A stretch of 64,000 bases of DNA from Zoogloea oleivorans (lineage in GTDB: Bacteria; Pseudomonadota; Gammaproteobacteria; Burkholderiales; Rhodocyclaceae). Below the pieces are notes generated by a model. That model had not been told where the DNA came from. It saw only the letters and a list, made by a program, of their open reading frames with translations, and ran no database searches. Each line of letters opens with the position of its first letter. Within the stretch, counting starts at the first letter, position 1. This document shows, one piece after another, positions 11,214-21,169 of the stretch. A program made the translations under genes and the position numbers. The stretch lies in NCBI GenBank assembly GCA_030157785.1, contig JAOAUC010000055.1:310001-374000 (forward strand), in the 5' to 3' direction.

Positions 11214-11411
11214 ATGCTCAAATGGTTGCTCGCCATCGTGGTGCTGGCGGTGGTTTCCGGACTCGGATCCGGCCTGTCGCTGAAACGCTGGCGCATCGGA
11301 CACCTGCCCGGCGACCTGCATTTCGACGTCTGGGGGCGCCACATCCACATTCCGTTCACCAGCACCCTGCTCATGTCCCTGGCGGTGTGGCTGCTGGTTC
11401 GCGCGATCTAG
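11214..11411 (+). CDS. DUF2905-type small membrane protein
   Basis: 65 aa; two TM helices around IGHLPGDLHFDVWGRHIHIPFTSTL. Confidence 0.8.
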   Translation: MLKWLLAIVVLAVVSGLGSGLSLKRWRIGHLPGDLHFDVWGRHIHIPFTSTLLMSLAVWLLVRAI

Positions 11412-11414
11412 GCC

Positions 11415-13418
11415 TTATTCCAGCGGCGCACGAACCGCGAAAATCACGCTGTCGAGGATCTGCCCCTCGGCCGACATCAGCTCCAGCACATGGCGGCCGC
11501 CCACCGGACGCCAGGCCATCCGGACGCCGTTGCCATTGCCGACCTTGTCGCCATTGAGCCGCCACCAGGCGCCCACCGGTGCATGGGCCGCGTCAAAATA
11601 AACCCGAAACCCTGCGTCGTCGACGATGGCCATGGCGTCCACCAGCGCACCGTTGGCGGGCTGGGCGATCCGCGGCAGGGTTCGCGGCACGGCCACCCGC
11701 TCGATCTCGGTGCCGCGAATGAACCACTCCCGGCGGGGGCTCTCCACCGGGGGCTCGAACACCACCAGGCTCGACACCACCCCCGGCGGCGCAGCCAGGC
11801 GAGTTGCCGGCTGGCTGCGATGCAGGTTGCGCAGGATCTCGTGCCAGGCGGCGCTCGCCGAAGCCGGCATGGCGCGACCACCGGCCGCCCACAGGGCCAC
11901 CGCAAAGCGATCCGAAAAGCCCACCGCCAGGGATTCGCGGCCGTCCGGCACATACTGGCGAAAAGCGAAGGGCAGGCTATTTCCATCCACATCCAGCTCA
12001 GCCAGCATGTCGCCGACGATGAAGGCCGCCTCCGGCTTGAGCACCCGGCGGGCCGGCCGCTCCGGCCCGGGCAGAAAACGCGGCGGCTGCCAGTTCCCGC
12101 CAGCGGCGAGGCTGCGGTACAGGCCGGCCAGTTGCGGCAGGCCGAGATCCGGCATGCCGCCCCGCGGCATCTCCACCTCGGCCACGCGCAGGCGCTCGCT
12201 CAGCCCGTCGGCCACCAGGCGGCCCACTGTGATCGCCGGATCGCTCAGGCCATCGGCAAGGGCGTGCCGGGTACTGATCCACATGCGCTCATCGGGCAGG
12301 GTCGGGGCATGGTTGGCCAAGGGTTCTTCGAGCAGGCTGGCGGCCGTCAGCAGGCGTCGCTCCAGCGCCAGCCCATAGGCGAAGGGCTGCAGCAGGTTGC
12401 CGGCACTGCGCAGCATGAGCGCCTGATCCGGCAGGACGGCGTCCGGCGCACCCACATAGGCCAGCACATCGCCCGTAGCGTTGTCGATGACGACCGCCGC
12501 TGCCTCGCCGGTACCGAGGCGGCGCAGGGCCGCAGCGACGGTACGCTGGGCGTCTGCATCGAGGGTCGTGACGACCCGCTCGCCCGCCTGCTGGAGCAGG
12601 AAGCGGGCGGCGTGGGGAGCCAGCTCCCAGCGCGGGCCGGTCTGCTGGCGATCGAGGTTGTTCAATGAAAGGCGCTGGGCCGGCGCGCAGGCGCCGGGGG
12701 CGTTGATGCGCTCGGCCAGCACGCAGGCCCGGTGGGCCACCACGTCCGGCTTGGCGTTGGGGCCGCGCAGAAGCACCGAGAGGACCACCGCCTCGGGCCG
12801 CCCGAGCTCGGACGGCGTTTTGCCAAATAGCGCGCGGGAAGCAGCGTGGACGCCCTGCAGATCGCCGCGGAAGGGAGCCAGGTTCAGGTAGGCCTCGAGA
12901 ATCTGCTCCTTGGTCCAGCGCGCTTCGAGGGCTTGAGCGGCGAGGGCCTGGTCCCATTTCTGACCGATGGAGCGGCGCGGATGGCCATCCCGGCCGAGGG
13001 CCAGCTCGGGATCGAGCAAACCCGCCAGTTGCATCGACAGGGTTGACGCACCCCGTTTACGGTCGTACCACAGGTTGTGCCACAGGGAGCCGGCAAAAGC
13101 CCGCCAATCCACCCCGGAATGCTCGAAAAAGCGCTTGTCCTCGGCGGTCAGCAGGGCTTCCTTGAGGGCCGGCGAGAGGGTGTGCAGCCCGACCCACTCG
13201 AGCCGGCGGACCCGGTTATCGAGGCGCCTTTCGGCCAGCGGCGTGCCATCGCGGGCGAGCAGGACGGCCACCGACGGCGTCGCGGCAGCCTTGACCTCGG
13301 CGAAAGCCGGAATCGGCTGGTTGGCCTGGGCAGACGAGACGGCACCCACGAGGGTCGCCAGCAGGGCGATGCGCCAGATGAGGGAGAAAGGCGTAGGGAA
13401 AACTCGGGGCGGGCACAT
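11415..13418 (-). CDS. pbpC: Penicillin-binding protein 1C-like; glycosyltransferase domain intact, transpeptidase motifs apparently lost
   Basis: GT51 motifs AEDKRFFEHSGVDW, RGASTLSMQLA, KEQILEAYLNLAPF; start taken at MCPPRVFP. Confidence 0.85.
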   Translation of the reverse strand: MCPPRVFPTPFSLIWRIALLATLVGAVSSAQANQPIPAFAEVKAAATPSVAVLLARDGTPLAERRLDNRVRRLEWVGLHTLSPALKEALLTAEDKRFFEHSGVDWRAFAGSLWHNLWYDRKRGASTLSMQLAGLLDPELALGRDGHPRRSIGQKWDQALAAQALEARWTKEQILEAYLNLAPFRGDLQGVHAASRALFGKTPSELGRPEAVVLSVLLRGPNAKPDVVAHRACVLAERINAPGACAPAQRLSLNNLDRQQTGPRWELAPHAARFLLQQAGERVVTTLDADAQRTVAAALRRLGTGEAAAVVIDNATGDVLAYVGAPDAVLPDQALMLRSAGNLLQPFAYGLALERRLLTAASLLEEPLANHAPTLPDERMWISTRHALADGLSDPAITVGRLVADGLSERLRVAEVEMPRGGMPDLGLPQLAGLYRSLAAGGNWQPPRFLPGPERPARRVLKPEAAFIVGDMLAELDVDGNSLPFAFRQYVPDGRESLAVGFSDRFAVALWAAGGRAMPASASAAWHEILRNLHRSQPATRLAAPPGVVSSLVVFEPPVESPRREWFIRGTEIERVAVPRTLPRIAQPANGALVDAMAIVDDAGFRVYFDAAHAPVGAWWRLNGDKVGNGNGVRMAWRPVGGRHVLELMSAEGQILDSVIFAVRAPLE

Positions 13419-13464
13419 GACTGGCCGGCATTGTATGCCGCAGGCCGGCTGACCGAATGTGGGA

Positions 13465-14730
13465 TTACTGACGGGTTTTGCTACAGGAAGTGTCAAGAAT
13501 GGTGTCGTTGGCCACAGCCGGGCGGGCGAGCGCCTTGACCGCCGCCACCCGGGCCACGTGAACCTCAGCCGGGATGCGCGATTTGTCCTCCAGCGCACGG
13601 GCGATGGCCCCCGCATCCACGCCGCGCACCGCCGCCAGTGCGGCGAGCAGGCGTTCCCGCTGGGGATAGGGACGCGTCTCGTACCCGGTACGGCCGTGGA
13701 AATCGCAGGCACAGGCGTCGAGCATGGCGCCGAAGCGTTCCGGCCGGCGCAGGCCGTCGCAGCGCTCGATGAGCTTGACGACGGTTTCCGGGCGCAGCAC
13801 CAGGCCCTGATGCACGATGCCGTGCTCGCGGGCCACCATCACGGCCAGATCGCGACAATCTGCCGGGCTCTTGAGACGCTCCCCCACCTGGCGGGCCAGC
13901 CCTTCGCTGGCCGCTTCGTGGCCGTAGTGATGGGGCAATACATGGGCCGGTGTGACACCTTTTCCCAGATCATGCAGCAGGCAGGCGAAACGCACTGGCA
14001 AGGGCTGATTCGTGGCCGCAGCCTGATCGATGACCAGCAACTGGTGCACGCCGGTGTCCACCTCCGGGTGATATTGGGGCGGCTGGGGCACGCCGAACAG
14101 GCAGTCCAGCTCTGGCAGGAGGCGCACCAGCGCGCCGCAATCGCGCAGCACCTCGATCATCCGCGACGGGCGGGCTTCCATCAGGCCGCGGGCGATTTCC
14201 TGCCACACGCGCTCGGGCACCAGGGCGTCCACTTCGCCGTTGGCGACCATATTGCGCATCAGCGCGAGGGTTTCCGGCGCTACCTGAAAGTCGGCAAAGC
14301 GGGCGGCAAAACGGGCCAGACGCAGGATGCGCACCGGGTCTTCGGCAAAAGCCGGGCTGACGTGCCGAAAAATCCGCGCGGCCAGATCCCGGCGGCCCCC
14401 ATAGGGGTCGATCAGCACCCCGTCCTCACCGCGGGCGATGGCGTTGATGGTGAGATCGCGGCGGGCCAGGTCTTCTTCCAGCGTCACCGAGGTTTCAGTG
14501 TGGAAGACGAAGCCGGCGTAACCGGGCGCAGTCTTCCGTTCGGTACGCGCCAGCGCGTGTTCCTCGTGGGTTTTCGGGTGCAGAAAAACCGGAAAATCCT
14601 TGCCGACCGGCTTGTAGCCTTCGGCAAGGAGCGTTTCCGGCGTGGCGCCCACGACGACCCAGTCCCGGTCCTTGACCGGCAGACCGAGGAGTTCGTCGCG
14701 AATGGCGCCACCGACACAGTAGATCTTCAT
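13465..14730 (-). CDS. cca: Multifunctional CCA protein (tRNA nucleotidyltransferase with HD domain)
   Basis: 421 aa; [30 protein letters not shown] region CLLHDLGKG. Confidence 0.97.
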   Translation of the reverse strand: MKIYCVGGAIRDELLGLPVKDRDWVVVGATPETLLAEGYKPVGKDFPVFLHPKTHEEHALARTERKTAPGYAGFVFHTETSVTLEEDLARRDLTINAIARGEDGVLIDPYGGRRDLAARIFRHVSPAFAEDPVRILRLARFAARFADFQVAPETLALMRNMVANGEVDALVPERVWQEIARGLMEARPSRMIEVLRDCGALVRLLPELDCLFGVPQPPQYHPEVDTGVHQLLVIDQAAATNQPLPVRFACLLHDLGKGVTPAHVLPHHYGHEAASEGLARQVGERLKSPADCRDLAVMVAREHGIVHQGLVLRPETVVKLIERCDGLRRPERFGAMLDACACDFHGRTGYETRPYPQRERLLAALAAVRGVDAGAIARALEDKSRIPAEVHVARVAAVKALARPAVANDTILDTSCSKTRQ

Positions 14731-15680
14731 GGGCGACGGAGCTGGTAGGAATCAAAACGGCCGCGTTTGTTGGCACTGCCGAGATAGCCGGGAACAACGG
14801 TTTCGAGGGGGGTAGGCTCGCGTCCCCAGGGCTGGGCCGGGCCACTGGCCACGTTGTCGGCACGCATGGAGCGCACGTTGTCCGGGCTCATCAGCGGGCC
14901 GGGCAGGCAGCCGAGGATGCTGGCCTGGAGCATCGCCAGCGGCTCCGGCAGCGCAATCACCGGGCGCGGATGCCCCGTCACAACGCCCACGTACTTGACC
15001 AGCTCCTTCAGCGTGTATTGACGCGGACCAGCCACGTCATAAGTCTGGCCGACGGCATCGGGACGGGTCAGGGCTTCGGCCACGATGTTGGCCACGTCTT
15101 CCACGAACACGGGCTGGAAGCGCGCGCCAGCACCGCCGAGGGGCAGCAGCGGGAAAGTCTTGAGGAGACCGGCAAAGAGGTTCAGGAAGCTGTCACCGGC
15201 GCCGAAGATCACCGACGGGCGCAGGATGGTCCAGCCCACATCGGGCGATGCGGCGCGAATCGCAGCCTCGCCGGCAGCTTTGGAGCGCTGGTATTCGGAC
15301 GGCCCGCTGGCATCGGCACCGAGAGCGCTGACATGCACGATGCGCGCGACGCCGGCCTTGCGCGCCGCCGCGACGATGCGCGTCGGCAGATCTACGTGGG
15401 CGCGGGCAAAATCGGGGCCATAGGGCGTGCCGGAACGGGAATGCAGCACCCCCACCAGGCTGACCACCGCATCCACGCCGACCATCAAACGCTCCAGCGT
15501 TGCCGGATCGAAGACATCGGCCTCGATCAGGTCCACGGTCGGCAACGACAGCAGGTGGCGCACGCGATCCCGGCGACGGGTCGGAATCAGCAGGGCAATA
15601 CCGTCGCGGGACAGACGGGTGGCTACGGCGGTGCCGACAAAACCGCTGCCGCCAATGATGAGAACCTTGCGGATGGACAT
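14727..15680 (-). CDS. Complex I NDUFA9-like NAD(P)-binding epimerase family protein
   Basis: 317 aa; [14 protein letters not shown] Rossmann motif; overlaps the cca start by 4 nt. Confidence 0.87.
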   Translation of the reverse strand: MSIRKVLIIGGSGFVGTAVATRLSRDGIALLIPTRRRDRVRHLLSLPTVDLIEADVFDPATLERLMVGVDAVVSLVGVLHSRSGTPYGPDFARAHVDLPTRIVAAARKAGVARIVHVSALGADASGPSEYQRSKAAGEAAIRAASPDVGWTILRPSVIFGAGDSFLNLFAGLLKTFPLLPLGGAGARFQPVFVEDVANIVAEALTRPDAVGQTYDVAGPRQYTLKELVKYVGVVTGHPRPVIALPEPLAMLQASILGCLPGPLMSPDNVRSMRADNVASGPAQPWGREPTPLETVVPGYLGSANKRGRFDSYQLRRP

Positions 15681-15747
15681 GGTGATTTACCGGTGGAGGG
15701 ATGTCTTACAGACGCTGCTGCCGGCAGACAATTCCCCGGCAGCCTGA

Positions 15748-17712
15748 TTACTCTTCGAGACCGGCCCCCGGCGCAGGACTGCCGAGGCCCGCGGTGCTGC
15801 CGTCGCTCGCTGAAATGGTGCCCAGGCGGGCCTTGAGGGACGGCGCGCGACCTTCGAGAAGGGCAGTGTAGATGATCGAATTGGCCATCACCTTCTTCAC
15901 ATAGTCGCGGGTTTCGTTGAAGGGAATGCTTTCGGCGTACACCGCGCCCTCGAGGGGCTTGGTGTCCTTCCAGCGCTTGGCCCGGCCGGGGCCCGCGTTG
16001 TAGGCGGCGGAGGCCAGCACCGGATGGTTGTCGAGGCCTTCAAGGACCATCCGCATGTAGGTGGTGCCGAGCATCACATTGGTGTCCGGGTCCTGCAGCC
16101 AGCCGGCGTTGTAGCCCTTCATGCCGAGCTTGCCGGCGACCCACTGGCCGGTGGCGGGCATGACCTGCATGAGGCCCTGGGCGCCCACCCCGGAACGGGC
16201 GGCGGTTACAAAGCGGCTCTCCTGGCGCATCAGACCGTACACCCAGCCGGTATCGAGGGCGCGGCTCTTGGCGTTGGGCTCGATCCGCTCCCGGTACGGG
16301 GCTAGGTAGCGCAGGCTGTAGTCGTGCTCGTCGCGGGTCTTGTCGGCTGCGTTGATGGCCCGGTCGTAGATGCCGAGTTGCTGGGCGAACTGGGCGGCGG
16401 CGAGGAGGAAACGGTCATCCCGGTTGCGCAGGGTCCAGTTCCATTCGCGCGTGCCTTCAGTGCGCATGTCGAGGCGGAACAAAGCCAGGGCGCGCTGCAC
16501 GCCTGGGTTCTGGCGGATCAGTTCGGCCTCGTCGCTACTGGTGGCTCGGGCCTTCTTCGGGAGTGTAAAAGTGCGCCCAAGCTCCTCGTCGGCGAGGATG
16601 CTGTAGAAGGTCGGATGGCCGGCAATGCTTTCGAACTCCTTGCGCGATGCCTCCCGGTTGCCCAGCGCCAACTGGGCGCGGCCAAGCCAGTAGGTCCAGT
16701 CAGGCAACGCGCGCAGGGATGGCGGCATCGCTTCGACGGCGCTCCTCACGGCCTTCCAGTCACCGGCCCGCAGGGCGGCACGGACACGCCACGCGGCCTG
16801 CTCTTCGGACATGGCCGTATCGCCGGCGGCCTTGAACCAGGTGTTGGCATCGGGCATCAGCTTGGTGGCGGCCTGCCAGGCGATCTGGCCAAGGGCGTAG
16901 CTACGGTCGGTGGCCGAAAAACGGTCGTTCAGGCCCAGGTAGCGGATGTAGGCCCCCTGCGGATCATCCCGGGACAGGCGAGCAATGGCGATCAGCGCCA
17001 GCTCGCGCCCCTGGCGGGTGGCGGCGAAGTTGGCAGGCAGGCGGTCGAGATAGGTGGAGGGGTTGGTGCTGGCCTTGTCCAGGTCTGACGGGCCGATCAT
17101 CTGCTCGGCCGGCAACCAGTTGGCCACCGCACGGGCGCCGGTGACGCGCTTGGCTTCCATCAGGCGGCGGATGCGCGACCACATTTCGTCCGGGCTGACG
17201 CGGGCTTCCTGCACCAGCGCGCGCAGCACCGGAATGCAGCTTTCCGGCGTATCCACCAGCGAAAACCACAGGGGCCGGACTTCGTCCAGCAGGGCCGGAT
17301 CGCCGTTGCTCAGGCGGGCCTGGTAGTGGTAGCAGCGCAGATCCTGCTCGGGCTGCTCCATGTTCGGATACTCGCCCGCCAGGGCGCTCCAGTCGCCCCG
17401 CTTGCCCAGGCTGCGCAGCCATTCGCCGCGCAGCTTCTCGGCCAGCCAGCTGCCGCTGTTGCGCTGCAGGAAGTCGCGGATGCGGTACAAGTCGGCGTCG
17501 CCGTTACGGGCGACGAGGTTGGAGAGCGCCCAGTATTCAGGGTAGGGATCGAGCACATGGCCGGTGGGCGGGGCATTCTGGGCCAGGCGATTGCGGTCGC
17601 CGCTGCGCGCCGCGTCCTTGGCCAGCAGGATGCGCTCATCCCCCGGATCGCCACCCGCCGGCAAGGCCATCCACAACACTGCCGCCAGCACCGCCCACAC
17701 GCTATTCTTCAT
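15748..17712 (-). CDS. Soluble lytic murein transglycosylase (Slt-type)
   Basis: SLT core GLMRQESRFVTAARSGVGAQGLMQVMPATG; signal peptide from MKNSVWAVLAAVLWMALPAGG. Confidence 0.93.
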   Translation of the reverse strand: MKNSVWAVLAAVLWMALPAGGDPGDERILLAKDAARSGDRNRLAQNAPPTGHVLDPYPEYWALSNLVARNGDADLYRIRDFLQRNSGSWLAEKLRGEWLRSLGKRGDWSALAGEYPNMEQPEQDLRCYHYQARLSNGDPALLDEVRPLWFSLVDTPESCIPVLRALVQEARVSPDEMWSRIRRLMEAKRVTGARAVANWLPAEQMIGPSDLDKASTNPSTYLDRLPANFAATRQGRELALIAIARLSRDDPQGAYIRYLGLNDRFSATDRSYALGQIAWQAATKLMPDANTWFKAAGDTAMSEEQAAWRVRAALRAGDWKAVRSAVEAMPPSLRALPDWTYWLGRAQLALGNREASRKEFESIAGHPTFYSILADEELGRTFTLPKKARATSSDEAELIRQNPGVQRALALFRLDMRTEGTREWNWTLRNRDDRFLLAAAQFAQQLGIYDRAINAADKTRDEHDYSLRYLAPYRERIEPNAKSRALDTGWVYGLMRQESRFVTAARSGVGAQGLMQVMPATGQWVAGKLGMKGYNAGWLQDPDTNVMLGTTYMRMVLEGLDNHPVLASAAYNAGPGRAKRWKDTKPLEGAVYAESIPFNETRDYVKKVMANSIIYTALLEGRAPSLKARLGTISASDGSTAGLGSPAPGAGLEE

Positions 17713-17731
17713 TGCTTTACGTTCCGCCAAA

Positions 17732-18373
17732 ATGCCGCCGGAGAATAGCACAGTGAATTCGCCCCTCCCCCGTCCCGAAGCCGATTCCGGCGCCGAAATT
17801 GCTGCGCTGCGAAAAAACCTCCGGATCGCCCGCATCGCCGCCCGCGAGCAACTGCCCGATGCCGAACGCCAGGCCCTGACGACACGCATCGAAGCGCACC
17901 TGGACACGCTTGTCGCGCGCCTTGCGCCGACGCGCCTGGCCTTCTGCTGGCCCTGGCGCAGCGAGGTGGACCTGGTGTCGTGGGTGAGTCGCTGGCTGGC
18001 CGCCGATCCGGCCCGCCAGGCAGCCCTGCCAGTGGTGCGCAATCCGGGTCAGCCGATGGCGTTCCTGCGCTGGGCGCCCGGCATGGCGATGGACACAGAC
18101 CACCACGACATTCCGATCCCGGCCGATGGCGAACGCCTCGACCCGGACCTGATCCTGGTGCCCCTGAATGTCTTCGATGCGGCGGGTTATCGGCTTGGCT
18201 ACGGTGGCGGCTATTTCGACCGCACGCTGGCGGCGCTGGATCCGCTGCCCGTATGCGTCGGCGTGGCTTTCGAGCTGGCCCGGGCGGAAACCGCCTACCC
18301 CCAGCCCCACGACCAGCCGATGGACTGGCTTGTCACCGAAGCCGGGGCGGCGCCGCGAACGGTCAGCGTGTGA
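17732..18373 (+). CDS. 5-formyltetrahydrofolate cyclo-ligase
   Basis: C-terminal LGYGGGYFDRTLA motif; divergent from the lytic transglycosylase; exact start uncertain (17732 ATG or nearby GTG). Confidence 0.87.
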   Translation: MPPENSTVNSPLPRPEADSGAEIAALRKNLRIARIAAREQLPDAERQALTTRIEAHLDTLVARLAPTRLAFCWPWRSEVDLVSWVSRWLAADPARQAALPVVRNPGQPMAFLRWAPGMAMDTDHHDIPIPADGERLDPDLILVPLNVFDAAGYRLGYGGGYFDRTLAALDPLPVCVGVAFELARAETAYPQPHDQPMDWLVTEAGAAPRTVSV

Positions 18374-19289
18374 CCGGACGCACCCCCGGCAGCGGGCTGC
18401 CGAGGATCGCCGAGCGAATCACGTCGATGGCGCCACTGCGCGGGTAGGTGACACGCCACGCCAGGGCGATGCGGCGGAAGGGCTCCGGCGCCTCGAAGGG
18501 ACGTACGGTAAGCAGGGGATTGCCATCGGGCAACGGGTCGGCAGCGCTGCTCGGCAGCACGGTGATGCCGGCGCCGGTCGCCACCATGTGGCGGATGGTT
18601 TCGAGGGAGCTGCCTTCGAGGGTGCGCTGCAGGCCCTCGCCGCTGCGGCACAGGGGGCAGACTTCGAGGACCTGGTCGCGAAAGCAGTTGCCGGCGCCCA
18701 GCAGCAGCAGCGGCGCTTCGGCGAGGCGCTTGGCCGAGATCGCCTCGTCCTTCTCCCAGGCGTGGCCGGCAGGCATCAGCACCCGGAAGGGCTCGTCGTA
18801 GACGGCCTGGGTGACGATGCCCGGCTCTTCGAAGGGCAGCGCCACGACGATCACGTCCAGGTCGCCGCGCTTGAGGGACTCGGCCAGACGCGCGGTATAG
18901 TTCTCCTGGATCAGCAGCGGCATCGAGGGTGCCGCAGCATGGACCCGCGGAATCAGGTGGGGCAGCAGGTAGGGCCCGATGGTGTAGATCACCCCCAGCT
19001 TGAGGGGACCGGACAGGGGATCGCGGCCGGCGGTGGCGAGTTCCTTGATCTGACCCGCCTCGAGCAGCACCTTTTCGGCCTGGGCAACAATGCGCGCGCC
19101 GATGTCGGTGATTTTCACATCGGCCGCGCTGCGCTCGAAAAGCGTCACCGCCAGCTCGTCCTCGAGCTTCTTGATGGCCACGGACAGGGTCGGCTGGCTC
19201 ACATTGCAGCGTTCGGCGGCATGCCCGAAGTGCCGCTCACGGGCCAGCGCAACAAGGTAGCGAAGATCGGTAAGCGTCATCGGGAGCAC
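18363..19289 (-). CDS. oxyR: LysR-type hydrogen peroxide sensor OxyR
   Basis: LysR HTH plus redox pair GNCFRDQVLEVC matching the OxyR Cys199/Cys208 region. Confidence 0.9.
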   Translation of the reverse strand: MLPMTLTDLRYLVALARERHFGHAAERCNVSQPTLSVAIKKLEDELAVTLFERSAADVKITDIGARIVAQAEKVLLEAGQIKELATAGRDPLSGPLKLGVIYTIGPYLLPHLIPRVHAAAPSMPLLIQENYTARLAESLKRGDLDVIVVALPFEEPGIVTQAVYDEPFRVLMPAGHAWEKDEAISAKRLAEAPLLLLGAGNCFRDQVLEVCPLCRSGEGLQRTLEGSSLETIRHMVATGAGITVLPSSAADPLPDGNPLLTVRPFEAPEPFRRIALAWRVTYPRSGAIDVIRSAILGSPLPGVRPVTR

Positions 19290-19300
19290 CCGCAGGAACG

Positions 19301-19315
19301 ATAGTGATTAACTAT
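19301..19315. promoter_or_regulatory. Candidate OxyR half-site pair upstream of oxyR
   Basis: ATAG-tgattaa-CTAT, i.e. ATAG-N7-CTAT, 12 bp before the oxyR start. Confidence 0.5.
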
Positions 19316-19475
19316 ACAACGCGGCAGAAGAAAGGGGCATATTCCCGTCGTGCCCCGCTATTCAGCAGCCCCTTGCAAGCACGAAAAACACCCCCACTTT
19401 TGTAAGCGTTTGTTCAAGCACGGAACATGACGCCCGGGATGGCGTCGATAGTCTGGTGAAAAACAGGAGTAACAC

Positions 19476-20987
19476 ATGAAACCTGCCGTCGTTCGGTCGA
19501 CCCTCGCCTTTTCCGCCATCGTCCTGGCCCTTTCCGGCTGCCTGCAGGACGGCGCCATTTCCCCTTCCCACGCCGGCAACGCCAGCATGGCGCCTGCCGT
19601 GGCCCCGGCGGCGGCGCCCGTCACGGCCAACCGCTACGGCCTGCCTGACTTCTCGGGTCTGGTCGAACAGGTGGGGCCGGCGGTCGTGAACATCAGCGTC
19701 ACCCAGAAGCGCGCCCGCCCGGGCGCCACGTCCGGGGAAGACCCCTTCGCCGGCGATCCGTTCTACGACCTGCTGCGCCGCTTCGGCGTACCCATTCCCG
19801 GCATGCCGGGCAACGGTGGCGGCAGTGGTGGCAACCGCGCTCCCGAGCAAATCCAGCAGGGCGTCGGATCGGGCTTCATCGTCAGCGCCGACGGCTTCGT
19901 GCTGACCAACGCCCACGTGGTGGATGGCGCCACCGAGGTCACCGTCCGGCTTACCGACAAGCGCGAATTCAAGGCCAAGGTGGTCGGCACCGACAAGCGC
20001 ACCGACGTCGCCCTGCTGAAGATCGACGCCACCGGCCTGCCGGCCGTGAAGACCGGCGATGCGGAGCACAGCAAGGTCGGCGAATGGGTCGTCGCCATGG
20101 GCTCGCCCTTCGGCTTCGACAACACCGTGACCGCCGGCATCATCAGCGCCAAGGCACGCCGCCTGCCCGACGAAACCTACGTGCCCTTCATCCAGACCGA
20201 CGTGGCCATCAACCCGGGCAACTCCGGCGGCCCGCTGTTCAACCTGGCGGGCGAGGTGATCGGCATCAACTCGCAGATCTACTCGCGCTCCGGCGGCTTC
20301 ATGGGCATCTCCTTCGCGATTCCCATCGACGTGGCCATGAAGGTGAAGGACCAGTTGCAGAAATACGGCAAGGTTTCCCGTGGCCGTCTCGGCGTGGCGA
20401 TCCAGGGGCTGGATGCCGATCTGGCCCAGAACTTCGGCCTCGACAAGCCTGCCGGCGCACTGATTGCCAACGTGGAAAGTGGCTCTCCGGCCGAGAAGGC
20501 GGGCCTCCTGAGCGGCGACGTGGTGCTGGGCGTGAATGGCCAGAAGGTGGCCGACTCGGCCGATCTGCCGCGCATCATCGGCGACCAGAAGCCCGGCAGC
20601 GTGGTGCGCCTGTCCATCTGGCGCGAGCGCAAGGCCCGCGACATCAATGTCACCCTCGGCGAACAGATCAGCGAGAAGACCCTCGCCGCCAGCCCCGAGC
20701 GCAAGGGCAATGACAGCGCCAGCGGCAAGCTGGGCCTTAGCGGGCGGGCCCTCACCGCCCAGGAGGCATCACGCCTCGGCGTACCCGGCGGCGTGCTGGT
20801 GGAAGGCGCCAGCGGCCCCTCGGCCAAGGCCGGCTTGCAAGCCGGTGACGTGATCCTCGGCATCAACAACCAGGCCATCACCAGCGTCGAGCAATTCCGC
20901 AAACTCCTCGACGCGGCGGGCAACCGCTACGCCCTGCTTGTCCAGCGCGGTGACAGCCGGATCTTCGTGGCGGTTCGCATCGGTTAA
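19476..20987 (+). CDS. Do-family periplasmic serine endopeptidase (DegP/MucD-like), lipoprotein-type signal
   Basis: 503 aa; TNAHVV His, TDVALL Asp, NPGNSGGPL Ser, two PDZ domains; ALSGC lipobox. Confidence 0.95.
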   Translation: MKPAVVRSTLAFSAIVLALSGCLQDGAISPSHAGNASMAPAVAPAAAPVTANRYGLPDFSGLVEQVGPAVVNISVTQKRARPGATSGEDPFAGDPFYDLLRRFGVPIPGMPGNGGGSGGNRAPEQIQQGVGSGFIVSADGFVLTNAHVVDGATEVTVRLTDKREFKAKVVGTDKRTDVALLKIDATGLPAVKTGDAEHSKVGEWVVAMGSPFGFDNTVTAGIISAKARRLPDETYVPFIQTDVAINPGNSGGPLFNLAGEVIGINSQIYSRSGGFMGISFAIPIDVAMKVKDQLQKYGKVSRGRLGVAIQGLDADLAQNFGLDKPAGALIANVESGSPAEKAGLLSGDVVLGVNGQKVADSADLPRIIGDQKPGSVVRLSIWRERKARDINVTLGEQISEKTLAASPERKGNDSASGKLGLSGRALTAQEASRLGVPGGVLVEGASGPSAKAGLQAGDVILGINNQAITSVEQFRKLLDAAGNRYALLVQRGDSRIFVAVRIG

Positions 20988-20991
20988 GCAC

Positions 20992-21030
20992 GCATAAGCC
21001 TGTGCCTGTTTTTCAATCACAGGCTTATGC
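20992..21030 (+). terminator. Perfect 13-bp inverted repeat after the Do-type protease, probable terminator/3' hairpin
   Basis: gcataagcctgtg...cacaggcttatgc with 13-nt loop; no strong U-tract. Confidence 0.5.
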
Positions 21031-21169
21031 GATTTACAACGCAATAATTCACACCCCTGGCAACCAAGATTACACAGTAGCGTAGCGGCGGGATCGTTAT
21101 AATCGGGAGAAAAACGGGGTTGGCAGTCTTCGGGAGCCCCCGTCTCCACTCATAATAAAAAGTCACCCG

